From Pseudorhodoferax soli (GTDB lineage Bacteria > Pseudomonadota > Gammaproteobacteria > Burkholderiales > Burkholderiaceae_C): a DNA stretch of 64,000 nt. Shown one piece after another: positions 57,134-64,000 of this stretch. Position 1 is the stretch's first letter; every line of letters begins with the position of its first letter. The DNA is taken from positions 124,001-188,000 of the forward strand of contig NZ_QPJK01000001.1 of NCBI RefSeq assembly GCF_003337555.1. The letters run 5' to 3'. A model generated the notes under the pieces. The model was not told the DNA's origin. It ran no database searches and was given only the letters and a program-made list of their open reading frames with translations. Made by a program: the position numbers and the translations under genes.

Positions 57134-58330
57134 TCAGAGCCGCAGGGTTGTCTTGGAGATGATGTTGCGCTGGACCTCGTTGGATCCGCCGTAGATCGTC
57201 AGCTTGCGCAGGTTCAGGTAGGTGGGGGTCACCGCGGGTGCCAGTGGGTCGCCGATGGGCGCCAGCCCGGGGTCGTCTTCCATCAGCTCGGCCAGGTAGG
57301 GGCGTGCGCTGGAGCCGATCGCGCGTCTGGCCAGCGCGCTGATCTGCTGGCGGACCTCCGTGCCGCGGATCTTCAGCATCGAGCTTTCCGGCCCCGGCAC
57401 CTCGCCGCGCGTGGCTGCCGCCACCACCCGCATCGCGGTCGTGCGCAGGTTGGACAGTTCTATTTCGACACGCGCCACGCGTGCCGCGAAGAGCGGGTCG
57501 TCGGCCAGGGGCTTGCCGCTCTTCATCTCGCGGCGGGCCAGCGCCTTCAGGGACGCCATCGCCGCGGAGGAGGCGCCGATGCCCGCCATCGAGGTGCGCT
57601 CGTAGGTCAGCAGGTACTTGGCATAGGTCCAGCCCTGGTTCTCTTCGCCCACGAGATTGGCGACCGGCGCGCGCACGTCGGTGAAGAAGACTTCGTTGAC
57701 CTCGTGGTCGCCGTCCAGCGTGATGATGGGGCGCACTTCCACGCCGGGCGACCTGAGGTCGACCAGCAGGAAGGAGATGCCCTGCTGCCGCTTGGCCGAC
57801 TTCTCGGTGCGCACCAGGCAGAACATCATGTTCGCGTGCTGGCCGAGCGTGGTCCAGGTCTTCTGGCCGTCAATGACGTAGTGGTCCCCCTCGCGGATGG
57901 CGGTGGTCCGGATGTTCGCCAGGTCGGATCCCGCGCCCGGCTCTGAATAGCCTTGGCACCACCAGTCTTCGCCGCGCAGCATGCGGCCGAGCCAGTGCGT
58001 CTTTTGCTCTTCGCTGCCGTACTTGATCAGCACCGGGGCCAGCATGTTCAACCCGAAGGGGATGGGCGAAGGCGCATGCGCCATGGCCATTTCCACCTCG
58101 AAGATGAAGCGCTGCGCTGCCGACCACCCGGCGCCGCCGTGGGCCACCGGCCAGTGCGGCGCAAGCCAGCCACGACGGCTGAGGATGGCCTGCCAGCGCT
58201 CGATCTCGGCCTTGCCGAGGCGGCGGCCAGCTGCAACCTTCTCGGCAATGTCGCGCGGCAACTCGTCGGCGAGGAAGCGGCGCACTTCGGCGCGGAACTC
58301 TTCTTCTTGCGCTGTGAATGCGAGATTCAT
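57134..58330 (-). CDS. Acyl-CoA dehydrogenase family subunit B
   Basis: A 398-residue flavoprotein. Substrate/FAD segments QGYSEPGAGSDLANIRT and DGQKTWTTLGQHANMM are well conserved, and the C-terminal YGGSNEVQRNIISK motif is intact. ATG 58330 starts the conserved N-terminus MNLAFTAQEEEFRAEV; the longer frame to 58408 covers the neighbouring intergenic region. It would dehydrogenate a CoA thioester produced by the ligase at 59513. Coupled with subunit A by a 2-nt gap. Confidence 0.88.
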   Translation of the reverse strand: MNLAFTAQEEEFRAEVRRFLADELPRDIAEKVAAGRRLGKAEIERWQAILSRRGWLAPHWPVAHGGAGWSAAQRFIFEVEMAMAHAPSPIPFGLNMLAPVLIKYGSEEQKTHWLGRMLRGEDWWCQGYSEPGAGSDLANIRTTAIREGDHYVIDGQKTWTTLGQHANMMFCLVRTEKSAKRQQGISFLLVDLRSPGVEVRPIITLDGDHEVNEVFFTDVRAPVANLVGEENQGWTYAKYLLTYERTSMAGIGASSAAMASLKALARREMKSGKPLADDPLFAARVARVEIELSNLRTTAMRVVAAATRGEVPGPESSMLKIRGTEVRQQISALARRAIGSSARPYLAELMEDDPGLAPIGDPLAPAVTPTYLNLRKLTIYGGSNEVQRNIISKTTLRL

Positions 58331-58340
58331 GGCGGGCCTT

Positions 58341-59363
58341 TCAGGCGCTGGCCTGCGCAGCGACGCGAGGCGACGCGGGCTGCACCATGGAGGACAGGCG
58401 CGCGGCAATGATCTCGCCGGCCTGCGCCATGATGCGGTCCATCAGGGCGGCGACGGTCGGCACGTCATGGATGAGACCGGCAACCATGCCGCAGCTCCAG
58501 GCCCCTGCGTCCATCTCGCCCTTGTACATGACGCGCGGATAGACGCCCGCCACCTGTTCCAGCACATCCTCAAAGCGGATCGCCGAGCCCAGCTCGCGCT
58601 CCTTGGCGAGGATGCGCTCGACGCCGGCGTTGTTGAGCACGCGCTCGGTGTTGCGCAGCGGCCGCATCACCAGCCGGGTGTCGAGTTCGCTCGCCGCCAC
58701 AATGGCCTGCTTCACGTTGTCGTGCACCGGCGCCTCCACGGTGGCCACGAAGCGCGTGCCCATGTTGATGCCCTCGGCGCCCATCGACAGGGCCGCCACC
58801 AGCGAGCGGCCATCGGCCATGCCGCCGGACGCGACGAAGGGCACCTTGAGTGCATCGGCCGCCAGCGGCAACAGGACCATGTTGGGCACGTCGTCCTCGC
58901 CGGGGTGGCCGCCGCACTCGAAGCCGTCGATGCTGAGCGCATCCACACCGATCGACTCGGCCTTCAGGGCATGGCGCACCGAGGTGCACTTGTGGATCAC
59001 CTTGATGCCCGCCTCCTTGAACAGCGGCATCCACTTGGACGGATTGTTGCCAGCCGTCTCGACGATGCGCACACCACCGTCGACGATGGCTTTGATCAAT
59101 CCAGGGTAGTCGGGCGGCACCACCGCGGGCAGGAAGGTGACGTTGACGCCGAATGGCTTGTCGGTCAGCTCGCGGCACCGGCGGATCTCGGCGGCCAGCT
59201 TCTCGGGGGTTCCCATGGTCAGCCCCGTGATCAGGCCAAGGCCCCCGGCATTGGAAACCGCCGCTGCCAGAGGGGCCTGCCCCACGCAGTGCATGCCTCC
59301 CTGAACGATGGGACGCTCGATGCCGAACAGATCGGTGATACGGGTACGCAGGACAACGCTCAT
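58341..59363 (-). CDS. Nitronate monooxygenase-like FMN enzyme
   Basis: A 340-residue TIM-barrel flavoprotein of the 2-nitropropane dioxygenase/FabK group. Motifs are PIVQGGMHCVG, GGLGLITGL, DGFECGGHPGEDD and ASGGMADGRSL with GTRFVA. Such enzymes oxidise nitronates or act as quinone/enoyl-reductase-like partners. An AAAAGGAG ribosome site precedes ATG 59363. Located 10 nt upstream of the subunit-B gene, so it is the operon's first gene; the link to CoA metabolism is inferred. Confidence 0.85.
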   Translation of the reverse strand: MSVVLRTRITDLFGIERPIVQGGMHCVGQAPLAAAVSNAGGLGLITGLTMGTPEKLAAEIRRCRELTDKPFGVNVTFLPAVVPPDYPGLIKAIVDGGVRIVETAGNNPSKWMPLFKEAGIKVIHKCTSVRHALKAESIGVDALSIDGFECGGHPGEDDVPNMVLLPLAADALKVPFVASGGMADGRSLVAALSMGAEGINMGTRFVATVEAPVHDNVKQAIVAASELDTRLVMRPLRNTERVLNNAGVERILAKERELGSAIRFEDVLEQVAGVYPRVMYKGEMDAGAWSCGMVAGLIHDVPTVAALMDRIMAQAGEIIAARLSSMVQPASPRVAAQASA

Positions 59364-59512
59364 CAGATGCTCCTTTTAAAATACTCAGTACGTTTTTAAC
59401 ACTCGTCATTCATAAATTTATGCTCGTTTGCACTAGTGGACCATGCGGCAGATAGTCAAGAAACTGCGCGCAAGAATAATGTGCGTTCTTTTTTAAAACT
59501 GTAAGGAGACAA
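59364..59512. promoter_or_regulatory. AT-rich divergent promoter with palindromes
   Basis: This 149-bp region is far more AT-rich than the surrounding genes. It contains TACT-C-AGTA (59382-59390), TACT/AGTA half-sites like those reported for HxlR/YodB-type operators, and a perfect CATAAATTTATG palindrome (59411-59422). It separates the minus-strand dehydrogenase operon and the plus-strand ligase operon, so both could be controlled by the local HxlR. Confidence 0.45.
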
Positions 59513-61375
59513 ATGAGCCCTACTCCACACGCCTCGCCTGCAGGCGAGAGCCCGGTGCCCCCCGCGGCTCTGGGCGTTCGGTTTGCGCCCAAGGAAGTGC
59601 TGCTGGAACGCCGTGCCGACGGCAGCATCCTGCTGCGCTCGCCCATCGCGCTGAGCGGTTGCGCTGACAACATCGTCGACTACCTGGAGCGCTGGGCTGC
59701 AGCCGTGCCCGACAGGGTCTTTCTGGCGCAGCGCGCACCCGGTGGCGGCTGGGAAACCCTGCGCTACGCCGAAGCCTGGCGGCGCGTGCAGGGGGTGGCG
59801 CAGGCGCTGCTGGCGCGCGGGCTGACCGAGCAGACGCCGATCGCCATCCTCTCCGGGGCTTCGCTGGAGCACGCCGTGCTGACCTTCGCCGGCATGCTGG
59901 TAGGCATTCCGGTCTCGCCGGTGTCGCCCAACTACACGCTGCTGCCCGCAGCACGGCCACGGCTGGCGGAGATCGCCGAGCTGCTGCAGCCGGGGCTGGT
60001 GTTCGCACAGGACGCCGAACGCTTCTCCGGTGCGCGCACCGTGCCAGCCCTCGCCAGTGCACCCTGGCTGAGCGCAAGCGCTGGCGTGCCCGGCGTCGAC
60101 ACCCTCGCCAGCCTGTACGACACCGCGCCGGGGCCTGCGGTGGCGGCGGCCCGCCGCACGGTGCAGCCCTCCACGGTGGCGAAGATCCTGTTCACCTCCG
60201 GCTCGACCGGTGCGCCCAAGGGCGTGCTCAACACCCACGGCATGCTGTGCAGCGCAGCGCAGGCCAGCGGGCTGGTGGTCTCGAGCGAGCAGGTTCCGGT
60301 CGGGCTGGATTGGCTGCCCTGGCACCACACCGTGGGAGGCAACGCCACGCTGCACGGCATCCTGCGCGAGGGCGGCACGCTCTACATCGACGACGGACGG
60401 CCCACGCCGGGCGAGTTCCACAAGACCATCGAGAACATCCGCGAGGTGCGCCCCACATCGTTGCTGAGCGTGCCATCGGCACTGCAGATGCTGGCCGACG
60501 CACTGGAAGCCGACGACGGTCTGCGCGTGGCTTTCTTCTCGCGCCTGCGCCGCATGAACTACGCCGGCGCGAGCCTGCCGCAAGAGGTGTGGAACCGCAT
60601 GCAGGCACTGGCCGTGCGCACGCTGGGCCAGCAGATCGCGTTCGGCGCGGGCTACGGCACCACCGAAACCGGCCCCGGCATCTCCGTCACGCACTGGCCC
60701 AGCGAGGGCGGTGGCGAGATCGGCCTGCCCTTGCCGGGCCTGACGGTGAAACTGGTGCCGTTCGAGGACCGCTTCGAAGTGCGCGCACGCGGCCCGAACG
60801 TGACGCCGGGCTACCTTCGTCGCCCCGACCTCACCGCCGCCGCATTCGACGAAGAGAACTTCTACCGCGTGGGAGACCTGGTGCAGTTCGCCAACCCCGA
60901 CCGGCCCGAGGACGGCCTGCGCTTCGCGGGCCGCCTGAGCGAGAACTTCAAGCTCAGCAACGGTTCGTGGGTGGCCACCGGCGACCTGCGTCTGGCGCTG
61001 GTCGAGGCTTGCCAGCCACTGCTCACCGACCTGGTGATCGCCGGGCCAGACCGCGACGACATCCGACTGCTGGCGTGGGTACATCCTGCAGAGCGCCAGC
61101 ATGCCGGTGCCAACGCCGAGGGCGAGCTGGCACCGCCAGCCTATGCGGCCATCGCAGCGCGTGTGGCCGAGCGGCTGCGTGCCCACAACCGACAGGCCAG
61201 CGGCCCCACCCACCGCGTGGCTGCCTTCCGCATCCTGCACACGCCGGCATCCATCGGCGCCGGCGAGACCACCGACAAGGGCTACGTGAACCAGCGCGGC
61301 GTGCTCGCCTGCCGTGCCACGTGCGTGGCCGAGCTCTACAGCGCCGAGCCCGGGCCAGAAGTCATCCGGATCTGA
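59513..61375 (+). CDS. Feruloyl-CoA synthase-like acid-CoA ligase (paralogue)
   Basis: A 620-residue AMP-forming ligase sharing the whole motif set with the ligase at 28234: FTSGSTGAPKGVLNTHG, DWLPWHHTVGGNA, YGTTETGPG, RGPNVTPGYLRR and C-terminal DKGYVNQRGV. Sequence differences in the central region suggest a different acid substrate. AAGGAG lies 5 nt before ATG 59513. It starts the plus-strand half of a divergent locus with acyl-CoA dehydrogenases. Confidence 0.83.
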   Translation: MSPTPHASPAGESPVPPAALGVRFAPKEVLLERRADGSILLRSPIALSGCADNIVDYLERWAAAVPDRVFLAQRAPGGGWETLRYAEAWRRVQGVAQALLARGLTEQTPIAILSGASLEHAVLTFAGMLVGIPVSPVSPNYTLLPAARPRLAEIAELLQPGLVFAQDAERFSGARTVPALASAPWLSASAGVPGVDTLASLYDTAPGPAVAAARRTVQPSTVAKILFTSGSTGAPKGVLNTHGMLCSAAQASGLVVSSEQVPVGLDWLPWHHTVGGNATLHGILREGGTLYIDDGRPTPGEFHKTIENIREVRPTSLLSVPSALQMLADALEADDGLRVAFFSRLRRMNYAGASLPQEVWNRMQALAVRTLGQQIAFGAGYGTTETGPGISVTHWPSEGGGEIGLPLPGLTVKLVPFEDRFEVRARGPNVTPGYLRRPDLTAAAFDEENFYRVGDLVQFANPDRPEDGLRFAGRLSENFKLSNGSWVATGDLRLALVEACQPLLTDLVIAGPDRDDIRLLAWVHPAERQHAGANAEGELAPPAYAAIAARVAERLRAHNRQASGPTHRVAAFRILHTPASIGAGETTDKGYVNQRGVLACRATCVAELYSAEPGPEVIRI

Positions 61376-61440
61376 CGCTGCAAGCCCATCACCGAGGCGC
61401 AACACCGCCCCCCGCCTTTCAACCCCGCACTGGAAAACCC

Positions 61441-62058
61441 ATGGACACAGTGAAATTCTTCTTCGATTTCGGCAGCCCGAACGCCTACCTCTCCCACAAG
61501 GTCATCCCGGCCATCGAAGCGCGCACCGGCGCGACCTTCGAGTACGTGCCTGTTCTGCTCGGGGGCATCTTCAAGGCGACGGGCAACCAGTCGCCAGCCA
61601 CGGCGTTCGCCGGCATCCGCAACAAGCCCGAGTACGAGCGACTGGAGACGCAGCGCTTCATCGCCAGACATGGCCTCTCGGCCTTCAGGTCGAACCCGCA
61701 CTTCCCGGTGAACACGCTGCAGCTGATGCGCGGGGCGGTGGCTGCGCAGGCAGCCGGTGTCTTCGAAACGTATGTCGAGGCGGTCTACGCCTGCATGTGG
61801 GAGCGCGGGCTGAAGATGGACGATGCTGCCGTGTTCCGGGACGCGCTGGTCGAGGCCGGCCTGCCGGCCGACCGCCTGCTGGAGCTGAGCCAGACCGGCG
61901 AGGTCAAGGCGGGGCTGATGGCCAACACAGAAGCGGCCGTGGCTGCCGGGGCATTTGGCAGCCCGAGCTTCCTGGTCGGCCGCGAGCTGTTCTTCGGCAA
62001 AGACCGCCTGCGTGAGGTCGAAGAAGAGATCGTGCGCCAAGCAGGCACGGCCGCGTGA
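61441..62058 (+). CDS. DsbA-fold HCCA isomerase-like protein
   Basis: A 205-residue thioredoxin-fold protein of the 2-hydroxychromene-2-carboxylate isomerase (kappa-GST-like) family. The N-terminal FDFGSPNAYL has Ser in place of the CXXC nucleophile, the family's glutathione-site pattern, and GSPSFLVGRELFFGKDRL is the typical C-terminal block. Members isomerise or conjugate aromatic-degradation intermediates with glutathione. 65 nt after the ligase stop. Confidence 0.85.
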   Translation: MDTVKFFFDFGSPNAYLSHKVIPAIEARTGATFEYVPVLLGGIFKATGNQSPATAFAGIRNKPEYERLETQRFIARHGLSAFRSNPHFPVNTLQLMRGAVAAQAAGVFETYVEAVYACMWERGLKMDDAAVFRDALVEAGLPADRLLELSQTGEVKAGLMANTEAAVAAGAFGSPSFLVGRELFFGKDRLREVEEEIVRQAGTAA

Positions 62059-62106
62059 ACACCATACACCCGATTCTTGCCATTGCAGTTCAGAAAGGAA
62101 ACCAAC

Positions 62107-62850
62107 ATGTCTGAAAACCAACCCAAGAAGGTCTGTCTCGTCATCGGCGTCGGCGACGGTGTCGGCGCCGCCATCGCCAAGGCGTTTGCATTGGACGGCT
62201 TCGAGATCGTGATCACGCGCCGCGCGCGCAACCTGCCCGATCTCGAAGTCATTGCCCAGAACATCCGCGACCAAGGGGGCGTGGTGCACGCCCGGGGTGT
62301 CGACGCACGGTCCGAGGAAGAAACGGTCGCGCTGTTCCAGGAGATCGAACGCGACATCGGGCCACTGGAGGTGGTGGTGTTCAACATCGGCGCCAACGTG
62401 CGCTTCAGCATCGAGGAGACCACCGCGCGCGTGTTCACCAAGGTCTGGGAGATGGCCTGCTTCGCCGGCTTCCTGGCGGGACGCGAGGCGGCCAAGGCCA
62501 TGGTCCCGCGCGGGCGCGGCACCATCATCTTCACGGGCGCCACCGCCAGCCTGCGTGGCCGTGAAACGTTCTCTGCCTTCGCTTCCGCCAAGGCGGGCCT
62601 GCGGGCGGTGGCGCAGAGCATGGCGCGTGAACTGGGCAAGAAGAACATCCATGTGGCCCATGTCGTCTGCGACGGTTCGATCGAGGGCGTGTTCGCCCGA
62701 GAAAACATCGCCGATCTCGAACAGCGCCTGGCCGAAGACCGGATCCTGAAACCCGACGACATCGCACTGAACTACGTGAACCTGCACCACCAGAAGCGCT
62801 CGGCCTGGACCCATGAGCTGGACCTGCGGCCCTGGAGCGAGAACTGGTAG
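62107..62850 (+). CDS. SDR family protein lacking the catalytic Tyr
   Basis: A 247-residue short-chain dehydrogenase fold. The nucleotide-binding turn is IGVGDGVGAAIA. Where the YxxxK active site should be, the sequence is AFASAKAGL: Phe158 replaces Tyr and Lys162 is retained. A C-terminal block HVAHVVCDGSIEGVF is shared by a distinct SDR subgroup that seems to conserve this Phe. It may be a reductase with altered chemistry, or a non-catalytic protein. GGAAACCAAC precedes ATG 62107. Confidence 0.82.
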   Translation: MSENQPKKVCLVIGVGDGVGAAIAKAFALDGFEIVITRRARNLPDLEVIAQNIRDQGGVVHARGVDARSEEETVALFQEIERDIGPLEVVVFNIGANVRFSIEETTARVFTKVWEMACFAGFLAGREAAKAMVPRGRGTIIFTGATASLRGRETFSAFASAKAGLRAVAQSMARELGKKNIHVAHVVCDGSIEGVFARENIADLEQRLAEDRILKPDDIALNYVNLHHQKRSAWTHELDLRPWSENW

Positions 62851-62923
62851 CCAGAACTCGCGATACCCCTGCACGCCTCGCGCAAGCAGGCGTGCGCCCA
62901 AGACAACAAGCAGGAGACAACAC

Positions 62924-63928
62924 ATGAAGTTCGGAACATGGATGAAGCTGGCCGCCACGCTCGGCCTGATGGCGTCGTGCGCCCTGGCCGCTGCGCAGTC
63001 GAGCTGGCGCATCGCCACCCTGTCGCAGCCGGGCTCGCTGTCGGCCAACACCGTCGACGACATGGCTGACAAGATCACCAAGGGATCGGGCGGCGCGATC
63101 AAGGCCGAGCGGCTGTACATGACCAACGAGCAGGAGATGGTGGCGCAGCTGATGCGGGGCCGGCTGGAGCTGGGCGCGCTGTCGAACATCGCCACGACGG
63201 TGGTCATTCCCGAGATGGCGCTGCTGGGCATGCCGTACCTGTGGCAGAGCGAAGCCGAGCGCGACTTCGTCACCGACAACTACGCGCTGCCCGTGATGGC
63301 GCGGTTGTTCGAGGCCAAGGGCCTGGTGATCGTCGGCCTGGGCGACGTGGGCTGGACCAACGTGTTCTGCAAGAAGGCGTGCCTCACGCCTGCCGACGTC
63401 AAGGGCATGAAGGTGCGTGTGTCGCCATCGGCCGCCTCCAAGGTGTTCTGGGGCTCGCTCAACACGAACGGCGTGCAACTGCCCTTCTCTGAATTGATCC
63501 CCGGGCTCGAGAACGGGCTGGTCGAGGCTGGCGAGCTTCCTTTCACCATCTATGGCAGCACGCCTGCGACGCAGAGCGCTCCGCACTACGTGATGACGCG
63601 GCATGCGCACCTGGGCTCGACCACGGTGATCAACAAGGCCCTGTGGAACAAGCTCACGCCCGAGCAGCAGAAGCTGGTGGTCGATGCCCGGACACCCGTC
63701 GCGCGCGTGCGCAAGCTCGTTGCCGAAGACGAGGTTCCGCGGATGGAAGCCTTCAAGGCCAAGGGCGGCTTCGTGCACGAGCTCAGCGCGGAGCAGCGCG
63801 CGGCGTGGGCCAAGCTGGTGGAGCCGAACCAGGCGAAGTTCGTGGCCGAGGTCAGCGGGCCAACCTCGGAACTGTGGGCCGCGCTGCAAAAGGGCAAGCG
63901 CGACTTCGCTGCGCGGAGCGGCAAGTAG
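62924..63928 (+). CDS. TRAP transporter DctP-type binding protein
   Basis: A 334-residue periplasmic binding protein with a signal peptide ending ALAAAQ. DctP-family features are the ERLYMTNEQEMVAQLMRGRLE stretch and LPFSELIPGLENGLVEAGE. It captures an organic acid or similar ligand; DctQ/DctM are not in the window and may follow past 64000. GGAGACAACAC precedes ATG 62924. The last 72 bp of the window show no gene start. Confidence 0.86.
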   Translation: MKFGTWMKLAATLGLMASCALAAAQSSWRIATLSQPGSLSANTVDDMADKITKGSGGAIKAERLYMTNEQEMVAQLMRGRLELGALSNIATTVVIPEMALLGMPYLWQSEAERDFVTDNYALPVMARLFEAKGLVIVGLGDVGWTNVFCKKACLTPADVKGMKVRVSPSAASKVFWGSLNTNGVQLPFSELIPGLENGLVEAGELPFTIYGSTPATQSAPHYVMTRHAHLGSTTVINKALWNKLTPEQQKLVVDARTPVARVRKLVAEDEVPRMEAFKAKGGFVHELSAEQRAAWAKLVEPNQAKFVAEVSGPTSELWAALQKGKRDFAARSGK

Positions 63929-64000
63929 CAGCGCTGCCAGACGGCGCTCACACATCGGTGCGTGATCGCTTGCGCCGCCGGCCAACGCGGGCGGTGCGGG

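Overview
The window is a GC-rich, gene-dense chromosomal segment. Its gene content (PEP-CTERM protein, Bug-type binding protein, bacteriophytochrome with heme oxygenase, two feruloyl-CoA-synthase-type loci, ATGA start/stop overlaps nearly everywhere) suggests a betaproteobacterium of the Burkholderiales, probably Comamonadaceae (Variovorax/Acidovorax/Ramlibacter-like). The family assignment is inference from gene content and codon style; no rRNA is present.

Region 1 (3-14945): the 3' end of a YncE-like beta-propeller gene, a strong terminator, then a catecholate siderophore locus. The minus-strand operon carries an esterase, an ABC ATPase, a FecCD permease and a binding protein (uptake and iron release). 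The divergent plus-strand operon carries a second esterase, an MFS exporter, a 2,3-dihydroxybenzoate-AMP ligase, a free-standing aryl carrier protein, a one-module EntF-like NRPS whose A domain reads as serine-specific, isochorismate synthase, isochorismatase and an unknown secreted protein. entA, a phosphopantetheinyl transferase and the TonB receptor are not in the window. A Fur-box-like sequence lies between the two operons.

Region 2 (14954-26361): mixed genes. These are a small secreted DUF2845-type protein, a vapBC toxin-antitoxin pair with repeated operator-like sites, an alpha/beta hydrolase, a lipoprotein 5'-nucleotidase, bphO-bphP (light sensing, with a degenerate kinase domain), a PEP-CTERM SGNH-hydrolase-like protein, queF, a prolyl-4-hydroxylase-like oxygenase, yaaA and a hydratase of the 2-keto-4-pentenoate type.

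Region 3 (26466-35907): a hydroxycinnamate-type catabolic cluster. It has an amidohydrolase and, divergently, enoyl-CoA hydratase, feruloyl-CoA synthase, an SDR dehydrogenase, a Bug binding protein, a tannase/feruloyl-esterase lipoprotein, an acyl-CoA dehydrogenase and a MarR regulator. A 19-bp palindrome just upstream of the hydratase gene is a good MarR operator candidate.

Region 4 (35923-42515): housekeeping genes sodC, valS, galU, a TusA-like protein, a NUDIX hydrolase, cysM and tRNA-Leu(CAA).

Region 5 (42516-55897): begins immediately after the tRNA-Leu 3' end and looks like accessory DNA. A tightly overlapping eight-gene minus-strand operon (molybdopterin oxidoreductase, iron-type alcohol dehydrogenase, peptide-type ABC transporter, membrane desaturase, MetX-like alpha/beta hydrolase) sits opposite a TetR gene. 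It is followed by a decayed LysR gene and about 0.6 kb of apparently non-coding sequence.

Region 6 (55367-63928): a second CoA-thioester catabolic locus. HxlR regulator, two adjacent acyl-CoA dehydrogenases and a nitronate-monooxygenase-like flavoprotein lie on the minus strand. A feruloyl-CoA-synthase paralogue, an HCCA-isomerase-like DsbA-fold protein, an SDR lacking its catalytic Tyr and a TRAP binding protein lie on the plus strand.
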